From: Helopsaltes ochotensis
Taxonomy: Eukaryota > Chordata > Aves > Passeriformes > Locustellidae
DNA: 64,000 nt
Direction of reading: 5' to 3'
Assembly (NCBI GenBank): GCA_013400155.1
Contig: VXBM01000332.1
Coordinates: 426,526-490,525 of the forward strand
A program made the translations under genes and the position numbers. Shown here piece by piece: positions 1-12,339 of the stretch. Under the pieces are notes generated by a model. That model had not been told where the DNA came from. It saw only the letters and a program-made list of their open reading frames with translations, and searched no databases. Positions within the stretch are counted from its first letter, which is position 1. Each line of letters starts with the position of its first letter.

Positions 1-1204
1 AGTCTGATGGTAGTGTAAATATATACTGGGAAATAGAGCCGTCACTGACAGACTCACCAAACCCAGACTCTCCTTTTGGAGCAGATAAATGGTGTATAAT
101 ACAGCCAAGGGAGCCAGTTTGCACAAGGATCTTTTTAAAATATAAGGTGTAGCCATCAGTGAGCCCCTGTGTCTGTTGTGAGCTTGCTGAGTTTGGTTTG
201 CGTGGTTTGATGGAAGGAATGACCCAGATGCGGGTGATTTTTTTCACACACGTGAACAATGTGTGCTGCAGGATCACCACGGGTTTGTAGTTGGTGGCTG
301 CAGCAGCAGATTTGTGTGGAAGCAGGGTGGACTGGAGGATGCTCTGCTTTACATTTGAAGTGGTACCAGGGAGCTCCTGGAGAGTATTTTCTCTACACAC
401 AGCAGGAGCTTTCTCCTGCCTCAACAACTACCTCAGAGAGGGAAAAGAGTCACCAAACAAGTGCATTGATCCTGCCTACCCTTACTTGGCAGGATCAAAG
501 TGGATCACTAACCATTAACTGTCCTTAAGACAAATCTCTGGCAGGGCCCATACCAGACAGTTTCTGTGTGAGATGAAGGAAGCCCTAATTAAACCCTGCC
601 AAACATCAGGACATGGCTAAAGTTCTGCTGCTGGCCAAGATGGGATTGACTGTGCCTGGAGATCAGTGCTGTGTGCTGGGCTGGGTTTCCCCAGAGCCCT
701 GCCTTGCTGACGCTCCCAACAGCGTCAGTGGAATGTGGTAAAGGGCCCCAAATAACTGAGAGCTGATGGAGGAGATGGAGCTCCTGACTGACATCCCTCC
801 ATTCATCTTAGTGCAGGGTGAAAAGCGTTTGTACATCCTTACAGTATTTTTACATGGATATCATTGCCTCCTAGATTTGATTTTCAGCGATGAAGAGCAA
901 TTTGTATAATGTGTGGAAAGGTCTGATACCACTGTGCTCAAAGGAAACGGCAGCTGGAAGCATGACCGTGCTCCATTTCAGGCTAATTGATTAAGAAAAA
1001 TGCAACAAGATCAAAGGAGGGGAGGGAGAAGCGTTCCCTGATTCATGCTGGGGAAGGACAGCACTGCCCGTGTCACCTGCACGGCGGCTCTTTAGGCAGA
1101 CTCACGGGTGCAGCTAAGCCTGGCTTTTCCAGCAACAGAGCCTCCGCTGTCCCCCCTTCCCCTCCCCGCTCCAGAGGGGTGCTAAGACAAAAAAACCCAA
1201 AAGC
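1..1204. other. Unique noncoding sequence
   Basis: No gene, recognisable repeat or RNA is visible. Two short overlapping open frames lie at 259-528, but they overlap in different frames and show no domain. The only structural feature is the hairpin at 466-498, listed separately. Composition is mixed and rises in GC from about 1060 towards the CpG island. Confidence 0.6.
466..498. repeat. Perfect 11-bp inverted repeat, 11-nt loop
   Basis: TTGATCCTGCC (466-476) is followed after 11 nt by its exact reverse complement GGCAGGATCAA (488-498). The stem is GC-containing and could form a stable hairpin in RNA or single-stranded DNA. It is too short to be a pre-miRNA and has no flanking element. It could be coincidental in 64 kb. 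Confidence 0.8.
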
Positions 1205-1620
1205 CATTGTGGAGAGCAGTCTCTGCAAGTCCCGAGGCGGGCTCGGAGCGTGTGGAGCTGTGCGAGCTCGGCGGGCCTGGCCCGGCGCTGACCTCGGCCT
1301 GCCCGCCGCAGGTCAGCGCCATTGAGCCCCAACAATGCCATTGACACGGAGCTCCCCGGGCCCCCGAGCGCCAGTCACAGCCCATTTTGCTGCATAATGC
1401 CGGATCCTCCTGTGAAATGTGCCTCTGTTTAGCCCTGCCGTCCCAGCTCGGCCTGCATAGCAACTGGGAGAGCGGGGAAGCCGAAAGCCCAGCCTTGGGG
1501 GCCTGGCGGGGTTGGACAATCCACGGCCGGAATCGCTGAGGGGACGCTCGGCCCTCACACGGGCGGCTCCGAGACGCCCCTGGGGCTGCGCGGGGAGAGG
1601 TGGGCGTGCGGCACACACGG
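1205..1620. promoter_or_regulatory. CpG island
   Basis: This is the densest CpG cluster in the first 28 kb. Between 1220 and 1370 CpG recurs roughly every 10 bp, and a second cluster lies at 1500-1620. The surrounding sequence is AT-rich and nearly CpG-free. In birds such islands mark promoters or developmental CpG-rich elements. No coding exon or clear initiation codon context follows, so an unannotated lncRNA promoter or an enhancer-type island are both possible. Overlapping open frames on both strands here are explained by GC content. Confidence 0.6.
1284..1320. repeat. GC-rich hairpin with outward AGGTCA half-sites
   Basis: GGCGCTGACCT (1284-1294) and AGGTCAGCGCC (1310-1320) are perfect 11-bp complementary arms around a 15-nt C/G-rich loop. 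The arms contain TGACCT and AGGTCA, the nuclear-receptor half-site, as a widely spaced everted pair. It sits inside the CpG island. The 15-bp spacing is larger than classical receptor response elements, so receptor binding as a dimer is speculative. Confidence 0.8.
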
Positions 1621-1659
1621 GTCTGGGCTCCTGAGGGAAGAAATAAAGTGTGATTGATT

Positions 1660-2830
1660 CCATTTAAAAAATCCAGGGGCTAAAATAGCCGCCTTGAAAA
1701 TGTCAATACCTCTTTAAATGTGGGTGGCATGTAAATCACAACCGCATATGCAAAGAGCGACAAAGATTTAAAGAGTGCTGGGGCGAAATGAGTTTACAGG
1801 CTTGCGTAAGGGACTGAGCAACACCCGGGAAGGAATTATTTTAACCACCAGGATGCTAACAGTCCTTAGATCCCGACTCCAGGGTGCAATTTTTAATTTT
1901 TTTTTTTTTCCAAGACCATCTATTTTTACAAAAATAATTTTAAAATAAGTTTGACATTTTGCGCTAGGAGCTGTTGAGAAATTCCTTATATAACATTAGC
2001 TCAGCGAAATATTAAAAGCTTTGCTGGGCTAAATTTGAGTGCGACTGTTTGTTCCACTTACTGGGGTCCCTCCTCCGTCCCCTCCCCCTGGGCCTTTTCC
2101 CATATTGAAAAATAAAACATAGGTACGGCAAACTGTTACAAACCTAAATTCCGCAGCCATAAATACTGCAGCAAATAATCTTTTACACCCTCCCTTCCCT
2201 TCCTCCGCTCTAAAATGTATTTGAAACACAATTACTGTGTTTAATGATTCAATTTGTGAAGACTTTGTCACTAGGACAATGAAAGTGGCTCAAGTGTGAT
2301 AAAGCAAACATACCAATAAACCTTGTTTTTATTGATTTGTAGGACGCTCAATTGTCTGGGAGAAACAGAGAGAGCTGACATCACCCCCTGGTCCCCCTGG
2401 AATGCAGTGATAAGTGTCAGCCTATTTTTCTTACAGGCAATTTCTCTGGCTATGTGATGTCTGGCTGCAAATTTAAAGTAAATGACATTCCACAATCTGT
2501 TAGGGATGGGGGGGGGAGGGGGGGGTAGTGGTGAAGTCTGCATTATTTGTTTTAGAATTTAAAATAATTTTCTGTCTGAAAATTTCACCAGTGTCTAGAC
2601 AAGATGTATTGCTTGCCTGCTGAAAATATTAAAATTTTGTAATGTACAGCCGACAAAGCCACTTTCATAGTAAACATACAGATTCAATTTAAGATTTTTA
2701 AACTCCTTTTTACAGCATATTATATTATTATTACCGCTGGGGGAGCCAGATTAAATCTAATTCAGGTAGTCAAACATGGTACCACTCTGTGCAGGCCAAG
2801 TTGTCACAGCATTTTCTTTAAAAGCCTCTT
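1660..2830. promoter_or_regulatory. Candidate conserved noncoding element
   Basis: An AT-rich, repeat-free block directly follows the CpG island. It is dense in homeodomain- and SOX-like words (for example CATATGCAAAG, ACAATG, TTTAATGATTCAATT) and contains TATATAA near 1988. It has no sustained reading frame and looks like the developmental noncoding elements that often accompany CpG islands. This is a judgement from texture only; no alignment was possible. A long G tract at 2503-2525 interrupts it. Confidence 0.4.
2503..2525 (+). repeat. G-tract, potential G-quadruplex
   Basis: GGG, then nine G, A, and eight G fall within 23 bp (2503-2505, 2508-2516, 2518-2525). The run can supply four G-triplets with short loops. 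It is abrupt within AT-rich surroundings. Such runs are also sequencing and assembly problem sites, so the exact length is uncertain. Confidence 0.7.
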
Positions 2831-5800
2831 AAGCGTTTCAATGTTTTGCATTTTGTTGTATTTCAGCTCTAATGCAGCAGCCCATCTGAGGGGGACAGTG
2901 CTGGGGGCAGCTGTGCATACACACACAAGTGAGCAAAGTGAGCAGTGTCCTCCTTAATTTTACACATTCCTTTACTTTCCATTGTCTATTTGAAAAGGCT
3001 AGGCAGGGAATTTTAGGAATATGAATACCCACCACTGCACTGAAAGACCTTGGGTAAAGGATTCACTTGATCTGTGGTCTCTTTCTCTGTATTATCAATG
3101 AGACATTTTGCAGTTTTAGGGAAGTTGAGTTTTGTACCTACAGTAAAATTGAAATTGATCACAAAATACTACATTTCTTTCATGAAAATTAAAAATCTTT
3201 TTATTACTCTTCCTTTACTCAAATGCAAGGTTATCTTAAATCAAAAACTGCCTGGGATGTTTTAAGGCAAAAAAATATTTGCAACTACTTGTTTTCTCGT
3301 TTAATCTATTCAGCATATGCTCCCCAAAGTGTACAGCTTGTGTGGAGATAAGAGTGTGCATGTGGAGTTAGCTCCCTTCAGCTGGTGGATGGGCAAGAGG
3401 CAATAAAGAAATATTTTTGTCCTAGTGGGAGAATTGAAGATCTGCTGTGGATTTTCAGTTTCTAAGGAATGGAAAACATGTCTGACTGAATTTCGGTCAT
3501 ATTCTGTTACATATGTAGGTTTTTTGTCTAGCAATCTCAAAGCATATATAATACATTATAGCATATTCATCAGCATGGATAGGCAATATTATTAAATAGG
3601 ATCCAGATTTGGTATGTGGGTATTTACTTAACTTCAAAATATGCTATTTATTTGGACATATTTAAGTACATCAACAGAAGCTTGATGAAATGTTTTTGCT
3701 ATTCAAGCTCATTAAAAAAGAAAAGCTCCTGTAAGAAAAGCTTGTTTAAAAAACAAATTAATTCCGTAATTGTTCCTTTATCATAAAAATATACTTCCTA
3801 AAATCAGGAAAAAAGGCTTTCTGATTGCAACATTCACCACAAAGATGCTGGATAAGAGCAAAATAAACCAGGTCATGAACACTGAATACAAAGGCTGAGT
3901 TTGTCCTTTGTCTGCATTTGTTTGACTGTTTTGGTCACAGGTATCAAGCTCTCTATAGCCCCAAAAGGCCCCTCTCTTTCCCCAGGAAGCAAAATGAGTT
4001 TGTCACGTTCCAGCCACCAGGCTGAAGCACAATTAAAGGCAAAACACTGTAACAAAGAGAGGCACAGCTCAGTCACCAGGGACTGTGGAGCTGATTGTTG
4101 TGTGAGAAAGTACCAGAATTTTGGTAGCCTTTAGCAAATCTCCCTCTTCGATTCTTTCATGCTCACGTTTTTACTGTAGTGAACAAATCTTACAGCTTTC
4201 TTCAAGCTTCTTAGTAACTCCCCCCTGTTCCTTATTAAGAGTTTTGTGTTTCCAGCATTTCCAAATGCCAGTTCTCAAAAAATCATGAGCCAGGCCTGGG
4301 AAAAAGAAATTATGAGTTTGGCTTAAACCAATGTACTTTGAATTCCTTTTATTTGCCTTCTCTCTTTGGAGCTGTTAAGGATACTGGCACTTCATCTTTT
4401 CAGGCTTCTTTCCACAGCTTTGAGAAAGTGGAAATACAACTTTTTAAAATGAAAGATGAGATCGCTTTGCAATGTATGAATCTGGCAGCTGGGGCTTTAA
4501 AAAAGCAAACCCATGAACTATCGTGAGACTTGCAGTTCAGAGCAGGGTTTGAATTGCTTTGGATATTAATGCTGGTTCCACATTTTGAATATGTCAAACA
4601 CTGACTTTCTGAAGAGATGGTGATTAGCAACTGTTTTGCACATCACACTATTATCTTATCTATCAGCTGTCCCGAGACAGTCCACACTGTTTCAACCCTG
4701 TCTCTCTCACCTTTCCCATTACTCAAATTCTACCAACTCCCCACCTTTGTAGCAGAAAGTTTTCCCTTCTACCTCACCTGTTAAGTAGTAGCCCAGTCTT
4801 CCAATCCTTCCCACTAGAGGATGGATAATTCCTTTTCCCTTTGCAGCAGCCATTTCCATATTTGGAGGAATATTGTTTTATCTGTCAGTCTTGTGCTTGA
4901 ACTAAGCCTTGAACTAGCCCTCAGATCAAAGGTTTTGTATTGTACTGCAGTTTAAAACCAGTTTACACATATTTCCCACTGGAGTGTTTTTAGTTACACT
5001 GCTTGCAGCGTTGCCTTTGTCAGAATTAAGCCCCAGCTATCCTGGATCCCTCATGGAAAGGCCCTGGCAGGGCTGTTCTTGCTTTACTGCCTTTTGCATT
5101 CTTCTTTTCAAACTGTATGCAGGCTTTGGTTTTGTTTTACATTTGGTGTATTTGAACAGACAAAATACCTTTGAAAAGATAACACTGACAAAGTTATAGG
5201 GGCTTTCATGAGCTGGGTAAACACTGGAAGGAATACTTGTATCAGCAAAAAAAAAAAAAAGCTGATAAGCTTTGAACTTAGGAGATTCTCATGTTGAGAT
5301 ACATCAGTGAGTAAACAAGAGGTTGGTGCTTTAAAAGAAAGTGAAAATAATTGGGGATGTGTGTAAGAACAGTCTTGAATTGAGGCACATTTCCTACAAA
5401 GGTGAGGTTTTTTACCAAAAACATGCAGGAAGGTATTCAGGTGCTTTCTAGAATGTTTTCATGCTGCTGGAACAGGGAACTCCCGTGGGTAGAAAAGGAG
5501 GTGCAGAATCAATGATAACCACCCCTTTTTGAAGAATTTAAGAACTAATCCTCGTTTCTCCATACAGCTGTGGGAATAAAATACCTGACAGTGTAACTAG
5601 TGACTAATTAGAAGATGGGACTACCAAGGGACTGGAGCCATTTGAAGTGTGACAAGCAGGAAATGAGTTGGCAGAGCTGGGACAGCTCAGACAGCCCTGG
5701 GTGGGTTGAGGTTAACGAGGCTCTTGTCCTGACAGCTGTCATTTCACTGGAAGTTGTTGATCTCACCTTTGGAAAGATGCTCCAACTACCCTTTGGAACA

Positions 5801-8228
5801 CAGCAAGGCCTTCAATTAGGGAGTGCTCAAAAGCTCATCCAACCTTTGCAGCTTGTGGCCTCTCTTAATTACTTTTTATTGTAAACTCATGGTCAACATT
5901 TAGTGAGGAAATTAATTACCAAACGGATGATAGAGAACTCCACTTAGGGAGTAATTTTTTTGAAAATTTGTCCAGAGAACAAGCAGTGTGGTTCTGCAAT
6001 TCTTCTAACAGAGTGCTTCCATCAGAGGGAGAAAATTTGAGTAATTTTAAAATCAAACCTGACTTCAGGATCTTTGAGGACTTTGTTCAAAACCAGAAGA
6101 CCAAACTCCTAGGATGCTGCTCAATGCTTTGCAGCAGTTTTTCAGCTTTGCAGTATTCCCCTTGCTCTTACAGAGCCTGGCTGGATTCATCTCACCTACT
6201 GGAAGATGCCCACAATGTGACATCCCTGTATGAAAGAGTCTTTTTACTTCTTTTGTACTCAGTGAAGAGAAAGAAAACTTCAAAGGTGATACCTGGACTT
6301 GCAGCTGGCTACTAAAAGAGGTTGGATGAATCACACTGCAAGTGTGAATGCCCATGGACTATAAAGGAAGTCCAGCCAACGAATTCAGATGGGAAATTAG
6401 GGACTGTTTAACCCTCTTTAGGTGCCTGTACATGCAGGACATTTCTCATTCAGCATTGCTTATTCGAGTGGGTGATACTCCGAGGTGCAATGGCCCAGAT
6501 GCTGCATTGTGGCCCACCTGGGTTTGACACCTCCAAAGCTGCCTGGTGTGAGTTTCAGGAATATCTTCCCTCTTAGGATCTGAGTGTTGAGCTTATCCCC
6601 GGAGGGAAGAGCAGCAGAGTTGTTCTGCAGAGCCTGGCAGGGCTGCCCTGCCTGACTCCTGCTTTACGTGCTGGTGCTGTAAATACATAATGTCCAAACC
6701 TTCTCCTGGCTACAGATCAGCTTTGGTGCATTGCAGCAACAAGAACTTCTTCCCCATCCTGTCTTCATGTTTCTCTGAAGAAGCAAAGTTTGTAGCTTAT
6801 AGTCATACTTGTAAAACTGAAGCCCAGTTACAATCTGCAACCAACTTTTATAGCTTGGTATTAAGAGGACTACATTTTGCAATATAATTAGGGTATTTTA
6901 AAATTATCTTTTTTATATTTACTGTAGATCTTAAAACTGGTGATGATTAATTTATTTTTTCTAATGTAACTGATTGCATAATGTTGGAAGTTACGGAGGC
7001 TCTCATTTACAACTCTGTGTGTTAGGAAGAATCTGGAATCTCAGGGCTGTTCCCTCCTGTTTGCTGGCTGCAAGGCAGACTGACAAAAGCAGCTTTCTTG
7101 CCAAAGTTCTACTGAAAATCTGCACCTCCCATTCCCAGTGAACCTGGAGTGGCCTTTGGCTTCCATGCTGGAACACACCCTGTGAGTCAAGTCAACAATT
7201 GGAAAAAAGCCTCTCAGGTTCCTTCTTTCCTAGTGCACAAGTCTCATATGAGGTCACAGAAAGGGTGGGAAGGTGAAAGGGAAGGGTCAGCAGACCTGGG
7301 AGCTCTGGAGAGCCACCAGCAGTTCCAGCCTGGTGGCACTGACAGCACCCTCGGGGGCAGCATCCTTCCGCAGCCTCTCCCTGTTGCTCCGGCTCCCAAT
7401 GTGGGATCTGTCGGATCAGCTGCACCATGGCAGAGGCCTTGGCGTGGGGCTGGGAGCGAGGGATGTGTATGTGTAACCACCAGCTGCCACCAGAGCCAGT
7501 TCTGGGACTTTCCCTCTCACTGTGAGTCTGAACATGTCCAGGGATGCGCCTTCAGGGCTGTGGTTTTCTCTGAGGTACCTGGGTTTGTTGCTTTGCCTGC
7601 TGTACATTTATTCCCTCCTTGCTGAGTGTCTGCAGGTTCCTGAGGGGCTGTTTTCTTTCTGGTTGGATTTTCTGGGTAGAGAGGACCATAAAGATATTGC
7701 AAACTGCAATTGTTTTGCTCTTAGTGTTTAAATCTGTAGCAGATTGTCAAGTGAAGGCCATACTGAATGATTTTAGATCTTGCTTGTCTGAATTTCACTG
7801 ATGTGCTTTTCAGGTTTCCACTACATCTGCCTGATGTCCTTTGACCTTTCTGGAAAATCAGAAATAGAACTGCACAGGCAGTCCCTACTCAGCAAACAGT
7901 GTGTTTATAAAGCTGCAGTGTAGATGGATGTGTCTTAGTTAAAACATCAGTCTTCCTATAGGACTAATTGGCCTGATGCCAGTCCTTGAAGAATGAAGCT
8001 GTTCCAACATGTAATCAAGTAGCTCCTGTGGGCCCCCAGCTGCTGCCTTAATACAGCCCTACCTGCCACCGTGCCGAGATGGTTTTCATTCCCAGCCAAG
8101 CAGAACAATCCCCCTTTGGAGAGGAGCAGCTTTGGAGTATAAACGTATTTGAGCTTTCTCCAGCCTTGGGGGGAAGGGAATCCTCACACTCTAAACAAAT
8201 GGAGATTCTTATATCAATTGTTTGTGCT
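2831..8228. other. Largely featureless intergenic or intronic sequence
   Basis: This 5.4-kb stretch shows no gene, RNA or recognisable repeat. Open frames are at most about 158 codons (7149-7625), overlap others on both strands and have no domain. AT-rich pockets at 3540-3800 and 6890-6990 could be small conserved elements. A short hairpin with a poly-A loop lies at 5240-5267. Confidence 0.55.
5240..5267. repeat. 7-bp inverted repeat flanking A14
   Basis: TATCAGC (5240-5246), fourteen A (5247-5260) and GCTGATA (5261-5267) form a perfect short palindrome around a homopolymer. The A tract may simply have expanded inside an older palindromic site. The arms contain GATA on one strand each. Confidence 0.75.
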
Positions 8229-8252
8229 TTAATTATTGCAAAGGATAATTAA
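8229..8252. repeat. Inverted pair of TAATTA sites
   Basis: TTAATTAT (8229-8236) and ATAATTAA (8245-8252) are exact reverse complements separated by 8 bp. Each holds a TAATTA core, the preferred word of many homeodomain proteins. The surrounding 8170-8280 is AT-rich and repeat-free. Function is inferred only. Confidence 0.6.
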
Positions 8253-8749
8253 GGAATCCCACAGGGACTTGGGCTGTAAAGCATTGAAGGACTTCATCAT
8301 TCACTCTGTGCTGGCAGGCTCAGGATTTGTGATGACAAGGCACTCTTCTCTGATCTCTTGGAGGATTTAACCTAGGCTTTATGAAGCCCATGATAACTGG
8401 GTGTCACACACCAGGCACTTCTGGAGTCTGTGCACGTCCATATTTCATTGCAGACAAAATTAAAAGACACTAGTGCATAATCTAAGTTAGTTGACCCCAA
8501 CCTCTGCTGGCTCTGGGTAACAATGCTGTGCAGGAAATGCACTGAGATCATCACCTGCCCCCTGGTCCTTGGCTTTAGGGCAACCTTCTGCTATGATTAA
8601 TTATCTCATAAGGTTACAAGGATTATGGGAAGGGGTAGCTGGCAATATTTTTCAGAGTTTCTGTGGCTGCCCTATTCAAAAAGCAAGTTATTAACTACTA
8701 ACTACCCACCTCTTGCTCTTGGGACCAAAGATTTTTACCCACATGCATG
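8253..8749. other. Unique noncoding sequence
   Basis: Nothing recognisable is seen apart from another GATTAATTATC word near 8595. There is no open frame of note and no repeat. Confidence 0.5.
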
Positions 8750-9485
8750 AACAGCATAAGAACAGGGACTGAAGGAGCTGCCAGTCCAACTGTGCCCTGT
8801 GGCAAGATCAGCTTTACTTACATCACTCTTGATAGATGTTTGCCCAACCTTGCTTAAGTATTTCCATTGTCTTCTGCAAATTTTTCTATTCCACACTCCG
8901 AGACATTAAGAGAAATAATGGAACTAGACCTAGAAAACTCTTCAGGATATCCACTCAAAACATGCTTCCAATTTGACAATGATTTTCTATTTAATATTCT
9001 GTTGCATAGTTTTTCAGCCTCTTGCATCCACTGCTGAGTTACTTGAAGCTCAAATTTCTGAGCTTGCTTATAAGAATGTCTCATGAGTCAGAGTCAAAAG
9101 ACTTGCTTAAAACAAGCCATGACAACTGTTGTTTCTCCTCTATCCCTGAGCCTGTAATCCTGTCATGGAAAGAATAGAGCTTGGTTTGACATCATCTGTT
9201 CCCAGTAGCTGTATGTTTGTGCTTGCTGATTTGCTTGTTATCTTCTGTGGGTTTACAAGTGGTTTCATTCTTTTGTTTCGGTACCTGTGCAGAAGCTGAA
9301 ATTTATTTGCCAGACAGTAATTTCCCAGTTCTTCATCTCCTGCTTTCCAGTGGTGCTATGCTGGTCTTCTGCCAGAGCTCTGGCCCTTCCCCGTCCCTTA
9401 GGAATCCTCAAAAACAACTCCTAACAACTCCTGAGAGTACTTTGTTTCCAAAGTACCTGAGGGTAAATGGTATCAAAGCCAGCTG
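8750..9485 (-). mobile_element. CR1-type LINE relic (reverse transcriptase region)
   Basis: Read on the minus strand, 9040-9485 resembles the reverse-transcriptase part of amniote CR1 elements. Around 9085-9115 it still encodes a degraded SK-x-FD motif, matching the SKAFDTV signature of the family. The lower-coordinate part (8750-8900) resembles sequence nearer the CR1 3' end, which fits minus orientation with an internal deletion. Frames are broken and no protein remains. Age appears old: identity to the remembered family pattern is patchy. Boundaries are approximate to some tens of bases. Confidence 0.65.
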
Positions 9486-12339
9486 AGTGGAAAAGCCTGT
9501 TAAAAATATTAAAAATAAAATAAAATAAGACTCTTCCTAATCAAAACTTATCCTCCATTGTCACATGTGGCAACTGTGACAGTGTTGGCTCCTGGGCTGT
9601 CTGCCCAACTCCAAAACAGGTTGGGGTGGGTGTCACTGTGCTGGCTGTCCCTCAGTGTGCCTCCAGCACAGAGTATTACTATCATTTCCCTTAAGATTAT
9701 GCCTAAAAACACCCGGATGCCCTTATTTTAGAGATTATGAATACATAAAGAAACAACAGTTGCTCTGAAGAGTGTGGATCTATAAAGAGAAGAGAGGAAA
9801 AATAATACAACATATGTGCAGGAGTGAGAAACTGCATGGACAGGGAGAAATGGACGAGCTGGGTAAAGCATTTGGTTTATGTGATTTTATTTTAATGTTT
9901 TAAAAAGTGCAATTCTTCCTACCTGCAGTTGCTCAAATGAGTTGAATACCTGACTGTTACATTTGACAGGGAAAAAGAAGTGTATTTTGTCAGCTAAGAC
10001 AAAGCTCCTACACATCCTCGTCTGTGACAAAGATGCCCAACATGTTTGTTAAGATGTATTTCCAAGTCCCACCTGGCTATCAGTCACCCAGCATGCCTCG
10101 TATAAATTTGTGATTTCACTAAGAGGCACAAAATCTCATCAGAACGAAACAGTTTGTTCACCAAGTTTTGCTACATTTTTTTGGAGAGGGGTTGGGGGGT
10201 GGTGTAAAATTAACCTGTTCTAGCTTGGGAGTATCTATCTCTACCAACATAGCTGCTTCCATAAGCAAATTTATAGTACCAATTCACTCAAATCTTCCTA
10301 AACCTTTTGGTTATTCTCTCATTAACTCCACTGGGTGCTGGGATAAGCCCCCAAAGGCTCAGGGAGCAATTTGAGGTGAGGTAAAAGCTCTGCTCTGTGA
10401 GCTCGCACGCATTTGCCCATTCCTCTGAGTGCAGCTGCAGTAGTGTTTAATGCTGCATGTCAGAATGTACTTCCAAACTGCCTTGGAGTTTAGTAAAAAT
10501 CCATTAAGCACTAAGTTTTCCTCTTTCTTGAAAGTGAAATCAGTTTAGCCTAGATATGTACTGAAAGGTGAAGAGTCTCTTAATGTGTGCATGGGCACCC
10601 AGGCTCAGTGGGTGAGAAGCAGCTCCAACTTTCTGTTGCTGTGGCTTGTAAGGCTATGCAGAACTGGGAGGGAAAATATGTGCTCTGAACTTCGGCCAAA
10701 GCTGACTTAAAGACTTTAAAACTCTGAGTTGCTCTGAAATAAAACAATTGGGACATTAGTCATATGGAGACAGGGCTGCTCGTTCCAGTGTATCACAAGA
10801 TGGACTGAGCCAAGCGGTGCACATGACACAAACACCTCTACTGTTTCTGCCTCAGCCTTTTAGAAGATTAGGGCATTGAACAATGAAAGAAAGGTAAACA
10901 GGAATGAGATCTGGGGGGAAAAATTCTTTCTTAGTATAGGAGAAAGGCAGATGCCTTAAGGGTTCTCAAAGCCATTCCCTTGTTTTCAGTACCTGTGTTT
11001 CCCCCTGAAGGTCCCTCTCCTGCTCTTCTGGAACCTTCCTCAGGCAGTTGGGTTCATGGGAGAAACAGCATAGTCAGAAGAGTCCACGAGGTGGGACTGA
11101 GCAGTGGATTTGCAGAGCTGTGGGCAAGGACAAAACCTCACCCGGGTTTCTGAGGTGTGAAGGACAGCCAAATAACAGAAGGACGGAAACAGCTGGAGAT
11201 GGGAGATTTTGGACAGCTGTCCACCTTCCCTCTAAGGTCCCTATGCAGCCATGTGTTTCAGGTGTTCGTGGGCCAGGCTGAGCCTTGTACTCCGGCTTGA
11301 CTCTGAACCATGAAGACTTTTTTGGGTTGAGCCTCCAAAGAGCTCCTCAAAGCCGTGAGTGCCATGAGCCCAGGGCTGAAGGCACTGACTGGGCAGTGAC
11401 CTTTGCTGTTCTGGCTGTGTGAGTGTGGCACAAATGTGGAATCACACACATAAAAGGGACTGAATCAAAATGTAATCAACACTTTTATTCTGCTCTCCAA
11501 CTTGTGCTCATTGTTTTATATCTGAGCATGCTGAAGCCTGGAGTGATTGAGGGGGCTTGCTGTCATCGCGACTCAGCCTGCTCTTCATGCTGAGCACTTT
11601 GTGTTTCTCTGCCTGGAAAATTTCAAATAAAATGTCAGTCTGTGCATCTCATTAATCTTCTAACTACTAAGTTAAAGGTCTAAGTGTGTTTAAAAATGTA
11701 ACATAGGTTTTAAGTTCAAGGATACAGTTAAGGTTAGAATCCTTTCCTCCGCTCCATCCATCCATCCTGTCTGCCACTCATCTCCCTCTCGTGCAGTTTG
11801 AATCCAAATGAGCCTGATGCAGAAGGGCCAGGATGGTACACTGGGTTAGCTTCAAAGCAGAAAGGAAGGTAGTTGAAGCAAAATCAATACTTTTGAAAGA
11901 TAAAAGAGTTACAAAGCCTTTTTCCTTGAATACATCTGTCCGTGTGTCACAAGAACACCACCACCAGCTTTGATGTTCATTTGGCAGCATTTGCAGCTGA
12001 GTCTTCAGCCTGTGTCAGTCTAAGAGACGCTGAACTCCGTCTTCTCCTCAAGGAGAGGGTCATTGGGTCAAACCAGGGAGAGGCTGGTGTGGCTTTGAAA
12101 AGCCACCCTAGACTGTGCTGTGAATGGGCACTGGGTCTCTTGGGAAGCTGTTTTAGCTTGCACAGATGCCTTCTCCACACAACGTGTGTCATTTCAGTTC
12201 CTCAAGCACTAAAAGACCCATGTATTTTCTTTTTGATAATGTTGTGTTTATAGATCCATGTGTGTGTGTTTGTGTTCGCTCCATGTTATTATTTACAGCT
12301 AACTCTATCCCCTGCTATTTCCTTCTCCCTCTTTTGTTA
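9486..12339. other. Mostly featureless noncoding sequence
   Basis: No gene or clear repeat is seen. A short A/T run (AAAAT-like) lies near 9500-9530 and a G-rich patch near 10182-10202. The block 11456-11760 is AT-rich, repeat-free and may be a conserved noncoding element. A short TG-rich run lies near 12255-12275. Confidence 0.5.
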
